Origin: Puniceicoccales bacterium
Lineage (GTDB): Bacteria > Verrucomicrobiota > Verrucomicrobiia > Opitutales > JAIRKQ01
Direction: 5' to 3'
DNA: 18,220 bases
NCBI GenBank assembly: GCA_031281895.1
Contig: JAITET010000094.1
Coordinates: 1 to 18,220, forward strand
Shown here in pieces: positions 14,398 to 18,220 of this stretch; position 1 is the stretch's first letter, and every line of letters starts with the position of its first letter. A program made the translations under genes and the position numbers. Below the pieces are notes generated by a model. That model worked only from the letters and a program-made list of their open reading frames with translations, was not told the origin of the DNA and searched no databases.

Positions 14398-14497
14398 TGC
14401 TTGGAGATCAATGAAAAAATATGACACTTTGCAAGACAAAAATTAAAGAATGGGACATAATTAGGCATAAAAGTGGTTTTTAAATCAAAAACTTCTA

Positions 14498-14515
14498 TCT
14501 ACTAGGCGTAGTAGA
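14498..14515 (-). terminator. Terminator-like hairpin downstream of sucCD
   Basis: Perfect 7-bp inverted repeat TCTACTA-GGCG-TAGTAGA, 35 bp after the sucD stop. On the minus strand it is followed within about 8 nt by GTTTTTG. Stem and T tract are modest, so termination may be partial. Confidence 0.5.
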
Positions 14516-14549
14516 GAATAGAACAGTGCTGAGCAAAGAACACAAAGGT

Positions 14550-15428
14550 TCATTTGCCATAGACAGAAAATAAGGTCTCTGCCATCTTTGAAGGAACTTC
14601 TGCGATTGCGACACCGGCATCGCGGAGGGCTTCCAGTTTGCTTTCGGCGTTCCCTTGTTTGCCGGATACTATTGCACCCGCATGTCCCATGCGACGGCCT
14701 GGGGGCGCAGTCACTCCAGCAATGAATGCGGCGACTGGTTTTCTGACATGCTGCTTTATATAGGCAGCCGCAAGTTCTTCAGAATTTCCTCCGATTTCTC
14801 CCACCATCAGGATCGCTTCGGTTTCGGGGTCGGCATTAAACATTTTTATCACATCCAGGTGTGTCGTCCCGATAATTTGATCACCTCCGATCCCAACGCA
14901 TGTCGACTGGCCGCTACCCCGTTGGGTCACCTGCCAAACTGCCTCGTAGGTGAGTGTTCCCGACCGCGAAACGACTCCGATAGGTCCAGGCCTGTGAATG
15001 TAGGCTGGCATGATTCCAATTTTACACCGTTGACCAGGGGAAATTATTCCGGGACAGTTCGGACCAACAAGGCGCGAATTAGAATGTTCCAATGCCACAC
15101 TTATCCTAACCATATCCAGCACGGGAATTCCTTCCGTTATGCAAACTATGAGTTTTAAATTTGCTTCGATACATTCCATGATCGATGCAGCTGCAGATAT
15201 GGGAGGCACGAAGATCAGAGCCGTATCAACTCCCTCATTGATTACGCTTTCCTGAACTGAATTAAAGATCGGGATATTGTTTCCCGTCATTTGACCACCT
15301 TTCCCCGGGGTAACTCCCGCCACTATTTTGGTTCCAAAATCCAGACATTGGCTCGAATGAAAGGTTCCAGCCTTTCCAGTGATTCCGCAAACTACCACAC
15401 GCGTTTCTTTGTTGACCAGGATACTCAT
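14550..15428 (-). CDS. sucD: Succinate-CoA ligase, alpha subunit
   Basis: 292 aa; its ATG overlaps the sucC stop as ATGA. It forms the alpha half of succinyl-CoA synthetase, interconverting succinyl-CoA and succinate with nucleotide phosphorylation in the TCA cycle. The CoA-binding fold starts with VVCGITGKAGTFHSSQ and GGVTPGKGGQ-like residues (AGVTPGKGGQ, 37-46). VGPNCPGIISPG (121-132) and the phospho-histidine loop GRRMGHAGAI with His249 follow, and the length is normal. There is no frameshift and all expected residues are present. It pairs with sucC directly upstream. Confidence 0.96.
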   Translation of the reverse strand: MSILVNKETRVVVCGITGKAGTFHSSQCLDFGTKIVAGVTPGKGGQMTGNNIPIFNSVQESVINEGVDTALIFVPPISAAASIMECIEANLKLIVCITEGIPVLDMVRISVALEHSNSRLVGPNCPGIISPGQRCKIGIMPAYIHRPGPIGVVSRSGTLTYEAVWQVTQRGSGQSTCVGIGGDQIIGTTHLDVIKMFNADPETEAILMVGEIGGNSEELAAAYIKQHVRKPVAAFIAGVTAPPGRRMGHAGAIVSGKQGNAESKLEALRDAGVAIAEVPSKMAETLFSVYGK

Positions 15429-16636
15429 TTGTTTGATTTCAGACTAGTTTTTTTGCAGCAGAGGCCAACGATTTTATTGGCAGCATCGTCGAGGCCATTG
15501 GCAAAGGTGATTCTCAGCCCACTGCTTTTTAATACCTCTTTCCCTTCTCCAACGTTTGTACCTTCAAAACGAACAACCATGGGAAGAGATAATGAGGTTG
15601 CCTGTGCGGCGTTTACAATCCCTTGTGCCACCGCATCGCATTTTACAATTCCTCCAAAAATATTAACAACAATTCCCCTAATATTTGGATTTTTAAGAAT
15701 TATTCTAAAGGCACGGGTAATTTGCTCTTCATTCGCCCCTCCTCCAATATCCAAAAAATTTGCCGGTTGTCCTCCATGGTATTGTATTAGATCCATTGTT
15801 GCCATGGCAAGCCCAGCTCCATTTACCAAACAGGCGATATTGCCATCGAGGGCAATATAATTCAAATTATACTGTAACGCTTCCACTTCATTTGGATTTT
15901 CTTCCTCGATGTCGCGCAATTTTGCAATATCTGGATGGCGTGGGAGGGCGTTGTCGTCGAAATTTATTTTCGAATCAATTGCCAGAAAATGACCACTTTT
16001 ATCTAGAACAAGCGGGTTAATCTCAATTAGAGAACAGTCTTTGGCGATAAACAATGCGTATAGTTTCAATAGTAGATCGGACAATTCCTGGGCTTGTTCC
16101 ATGGTTAATCTTATTTTGCTGATCAGTTCTTTTGTTTGACTAATCGTCAGCCCAGAGGAAGGCTCAATGATTATTTTATGTAACTTTTCTGGTGATCTGT
16201 CAGCTATGGCTTCTATGTCAACACCACCTTCCGTAGAGAGCATTAGTACGGGTCTTCGAAGATTTCTGTCAATCAGGATTGCCACATAATATTCCCGTGA
16301 AAATTTTACCGGCTCTACCAAATATACTTTGTGGACAACTTTACCGCCATTTCCCGTTTGCTTAGTTACCAACGTGTTTCCAATCATACTTCTAATGACG
16401 TCAAGGGCTTCTTTTTTGGAAGAAGCAATTTTTACACCTCCGTAGCCGAAGTTATTTTTAAAATGCCCAGCTCCTCTTCCTCCTGCATGGATTTGGGCTT
16501 TGACACAAATCTTATCCAGATGAAATGCTCCTAGTACTGCCTGGTAATCATCCCCCCCAACTACTAGTACTCCAGACGGCACCGGTACTTTGAATTCCTT
16601 CAATAAATTTTGTGCCTGATATTCATGGATATTCAT
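15425..16636 (-). CDS. sucC: Succinate-CoA ligase, beta subunit
   Basis: 403 aa, normal for the family, ATG start at MNIHEYQAQNLLKEF. The N-terminal ATP-grasp domain shows VKAQIHAGGRGAGHFKNNFG and EINPLVLD; the C-terminal ligase part shows CLVNGAGLAMATMDLI, FLDIGGGANEEQ and VNIFGGIVKCDAVA. Together with SucD it makes the substrate-level phosphorylation step of the TCA cycle. The first gene of a two-gene operon, it is divergent from the response regulator, with a 215-bp gap holding both promoters. Nucleotide specificity (ATP or GTP) cannot be told by eye. Confidence 0.96.
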   Translation of the reverse strand: MNIHEYQAQNLLKEFKVPVPSGVLVVGGDDYQAVLGAFHLDKICVKAQIHAGGRGAGHFKNNFGYGGVKIASSKKEALDVIRSMIGNTLVTKQTGNGGKVVHKVYLVEPVKFSREYYVAILIDRNLRRPVLMLSTEGGVDIEAIADRSPEKLHKIIIEPSSGLTISQTKELISKIRLTMEQAQELSDLLLKLYALFIAKDCSLIEINPLVLDKSGHFLAIDSKINFDDNALPRHPDIAKLRDIEEENPNEVEALQYNLNYIALDGNIACLVNGAGLAMATMDLIQYHGGQPANFLDIGGGANEEQITRAFRIILKNPNIRGIVVNIFGGIVKCDAVAQGIVNAAQATSLSLPMVVRFEGTNVGEGKEVLKSSGLRITFANGLDDAANKIVGLCCKKTSLKSNK

Positions 16637-16851
16637 AAACCACTGGTTGACAATATGACAGCAATTTCACATCGTACAATATTTTTCTGCGGTAAAATAT
16701 TTTGTTGCATGTGATTGGTTCGCAACATTCGATCTCTTTTGGGAATGTTTGTACGGATTTTTTACAAAGAGTGCTTTCCTTTAGAAAGAAAATGTTTATT
16801 TTGTTGACTTTTTTTAATTCCCATATTAGAGGATGATCAATTTTACATTCA
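16637..16851. promoter_or_regulatory. Divergent intergenic region between sucC and the response regulator
   Basis: 215 bp, very AT-rich, holding both promoters. On the plus strand TTGACT (16804-16809) is a good -35; the -10 is unclear (TATTAG at 16824 is too close, TAGAGG at 16827 is weak). On the minus strand TTGCGA ... AAATAT with 17-bp spacing is a weak candidate for sucC. No inverted repeat long enough to be an operator was seen. Confidence 0.3.
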
Positions 16852-17634
16852 ATGAATACAAATACTCCTCTAGTTGTGCTGTCAGAAGATGACAAAAAAT
16901 TGGCAGAGATCTTGCAAAAGCAAATAGAAATTTCCGGCATGGATGTTCGAACATTTCATGATGGTTCAGGTACCGTCGAATTTTTGCAAAGGGAAGCGGC
17001 CAGCATATTACTTCTTGATATTAATTTGCCTGACATCGATGGCTTCGATGTTATAAAGCAACTGCAAGATAGTCACGTAGAAATTCCAGTAATTTTCCTA
17101 ACGGCTTTCTCGGACGAATACTACAAGTTGAAAGGTTTCGACGCGGGTGCCGAGGACTTTATAACAAAACCATTTAGTTTTACGGAATTAATCGCGAGAA
17201 TAAAAGTTGTACTGCGGAGGACATATGGCAGAGATAGGGATAAGGTTTCTAGCAATGTTACCCTATGTGATGATGATTTTGAATTCTGTGGAGCGGTAAT
17301 CAAACCATCTTTGATGCAAATAATTTTTAAGAATGGTAATTCTATCCCAATAAGGCGAAAGGAGCTGGGAATTTTAAAACATTTTTCTTCCAATGAAAAC
17401 ACAATCCTAAGCAGGCGTAACCTTATCCACAATGTTTGGGGGAAGTATGCCAATATTAGAAGCCGGTCATTGGATCAATATATCGTCAAGATTCGTCAGT
17501 TGCTCAAGGAAAATGGGTCCGATGCCAATTCCCTACGTACCCTACATGGAATAGGCTACATTTACACGACAAAATCCGGTATTCCCGACATGACTCGACG
17601 GGAGTATGCGGACACTTTCGACGTAATGCTGTAG
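16852..17634 (+). CDS. OmpR/PhoB-family response regulator
   Basis: 260 aa, ATG start. Receiver domain at residues 6-122: acidic pocket E12/D13/D14, phosphoacceptor D56 (LLLDINLPDIDG), T84 (FLTAF) and K106 (TKPF) all present, so it should be phosphorylatable. The C-terminal winged-helix DNA-binding domain lies at about 150-243, with IPIRRKELGILKHF, a recognition helix around SRSLDQYIVKIRQLL and the wing LRTLHGIGYIY. A short acidic tail follows. No histidine kinase is next to it in this window, so its signal and partner are unknown. It is divergent from sucCD, which it might regulate, but that is only inference from position. Confidence 0.93.
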   Translation: MNTNTPLVVLSEDDKKLAEILQKQIEISGMDVRTFHDGSGTVEFLQREAASILLLDINLPDIDGFDVIKQLQDSHVEIPVIFLTAFSDEYYKLKGFDAGAEDFITKPFSFTELIARIKVVLRRTYGRDRDKVSSNVTLCDDDFEFCGAVIKPSLMQIIFKNGNSIPIRRKELGILKHFSSNENTILSRRNLIHNVWGKYANIRSRSLDQYIVKIRQLLKENGSDANSLRTLHGIGYIYTTKSGIPDMTRREYADTFDVML

Positions 17635-17975
17635 AGTTTCCTCCCATAGGATAAGGTCTCGGATAAAAGAGAACTGGCATTTTCCATATCACAGGAGGTT
17701 TGTTTGTAAGTTTTTCTGAGAAAGTAATCGAAAGCAAAAAAAACTTCTATCATTTGGGACTTCGTTTTGTTACAACCAGAGGGACTTTTTTCGATGAAGG
17801 CATCCTCAAACAAGTACCACCTCGAAGGAGGCAAGTGGGGGGCCTGTGTGCCTTTTTACGATGCTATTCTCCCATAAACCGACGAATTGTCTTGAATGAA
17901 AACATTGCGGGGAAGTTTTCCTGAATTAATGCTTGCAAATGATTATTCGTTGGGTTCTGTAACTACCATTAGTCG
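17635..17975. other. Gene-poor gap with GC-rich inverted repeats
   Basis: About 340 bp between the response regulator and the tRNA. A plus-strand frame is open from 17700 to 17924, but it starts with TTG 1 nt after an AGGAGG and resembles nothing I know. Within it, 17817-17857 can fold: CCTC-GAAG-GAGG (17820-17831) and AGGCA/TGCCT (17829-17833 with 17849-17853) followed by TTTTT. This could be the terminator of the response regulator transcript, the 3' end of a small RNA, or part of a degraded gene. Confidence 0.35.
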
Positions 17976-18052
17976 GGGCGGTTAGCGCAATTGGTTAGAG
18001 CAACTGGTCTACACCCAGTAGGTTGGGGGTTCGAGTCCCTCACCGCCCACCA
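17976..18052 (+). tRNA. tRNA-Val (anticodon UAC), slightly aberrant
   Basis: Cloverleaf drawn by hand. Acceptor GGGCGGT/ACCGCCC gives 7 perfect pairs, D arm GCGC/GAGC, anticodon stem ACTGG/CCAGT gives 5 perfect pairs, loop TCTACAC, variable AGGTT, T arm GGGGG/CCCTC with loop TTCGAGT, then A and encoded CCA. The anticodon at 34-36 is TAC, reading GUA valine. Two positions are unusual: C instead of the near-universal U at 33, and G12 opposite A23 where U12-A23 is expected. All else is canonical, including CCA, so it is probably a real tRNA or a young degenerating copy. Confidence 0.85.
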
Positions 18053-18126
18053 CCGCGAAATATCGCATAAATACAGACCTTGCGGGTGGCGGAACAAGTG
18101 CAAAACAGGGCTAAAAACAAAACCTG

Positions 18127-18148
18127 TGTATAAAAAATGTATAAAAAT
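18127..18148 (+). repeat. Short tandem repeat downstream of the tRNA
   Basis: TGTATAAAAAA followed directly by TGTATAAAAAT, an 11-bp unit in two copies with one mismatch. The region 18053-18220 after the tRNA has no recognisable gene. The frame overlapping the tRNA and running to 18200 is not credible. Confidence 0.4.
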
Positions 18149-18220
18149 CTCGTCTCAAAAAATAAACGAATTGTATAGTGTAAAGGTCAAACGTGTGTAG
18201 TTTTCATAAAGTTGTTTAAA

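Noticed and set aside
18003..18019. Reading the tRNA as an amber suppressor with anticodon CTA
   Set aside because: This would need the anticodon loop shifted by one base, which breaks the perfect ACTGG/CCAGT stem.
17991..18200. 69-aa plus-strand frame overlapping the tRNA
   Set aside because: It reads through the tRNA body, a common artefact; the rest is unrecognised.
17976..18220. Integration site of a phage or island at the tRNA 3' end
   Set aside because: No integrase, no direct repeat of the tRNA end and no foreign genes are visible in the window; only a short inverted repeat follows it.

Overview
The window is AT-rich (about 40% G+C by eye) and densely packed with housekeeping and envelope genes. 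I place it in the Verrucomicrobiota, perhaps an Opitutia/Puniceicoccales-like lineage. The grounds are: a PilM-type protein followed by a protein resembling Akkermansia Amuc_1100; a large conserved protein of a kind I associate with this phylum; a long RseP-type protease like that of Chlamydiae; and an IspG whose front part looks like the plant/chlamydial type. All lineage and family calls are from memory and by-eye motif reading; nothing was searched. Many genes lack a clear Shine-Dalgarno, so several starts rest on ATG position, protein family length or ATGA overlaps.

Layout. (1) 37-3408, minus strand: two short membrane proteins that look like BatA and BatB stripped of their von Willebrand A domain, then a PilM/GspL-like membrane ATPase-fold protein, then an Amuc_1100/PilO-like protein overlapping it by ATGA. 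The operon probably continues past the left edge towards PilN/secretin-type genes. (2) 3529-8270, plus strand: ispH, an outer-membrane-type lipoprotein of unknown function, prmA (ribosomal L11 methyltransferase), and a 521-aa protein with a basic, Arg/Gly-rich N-terminus and a Cys/His cluster. (3) 8267-14397, minus strand: a probable long operon rpsR - sua5/tsaC - pgpA - rseP - ispG - gspG-like - gspH-like - gspI-like. It converges on region 2 with a 4-bp overlap of stop codons. (4) 14550-16636, minus strand: sucC-sucD with an ATGA overlap and a terminator-like hairpin behind them. (5) 16852-17634, plus strand: an OmpR/PhoB-type response regulator with no kinase beside it, divergent from sucC. 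(6) 17635-18220: about 340 bp without a recognisable gene but with GC-rich inverted repeats, then a tRNA-Val(UAC) with two departures from near-universal positions, then an A+T-rich tail.

How they fit: the pseudopilins in region 3 and the PilM/Amuc_1100-like pair in region 1 are probably parts of one type II secretion or type IV pilus machine. IspG and IspH are the last two steps of the MEP isoprenoid pathway. RseP, PgpA and the lipoprotein are envelope functions, and RpsR, Sua5, PrmA and the tRNA are translation functions. No transposase, integrase, CRISPR array or phage module was seen. The most unusual feature is the tandem pair of VWA-less Bat-like proteins at 2689-3408.
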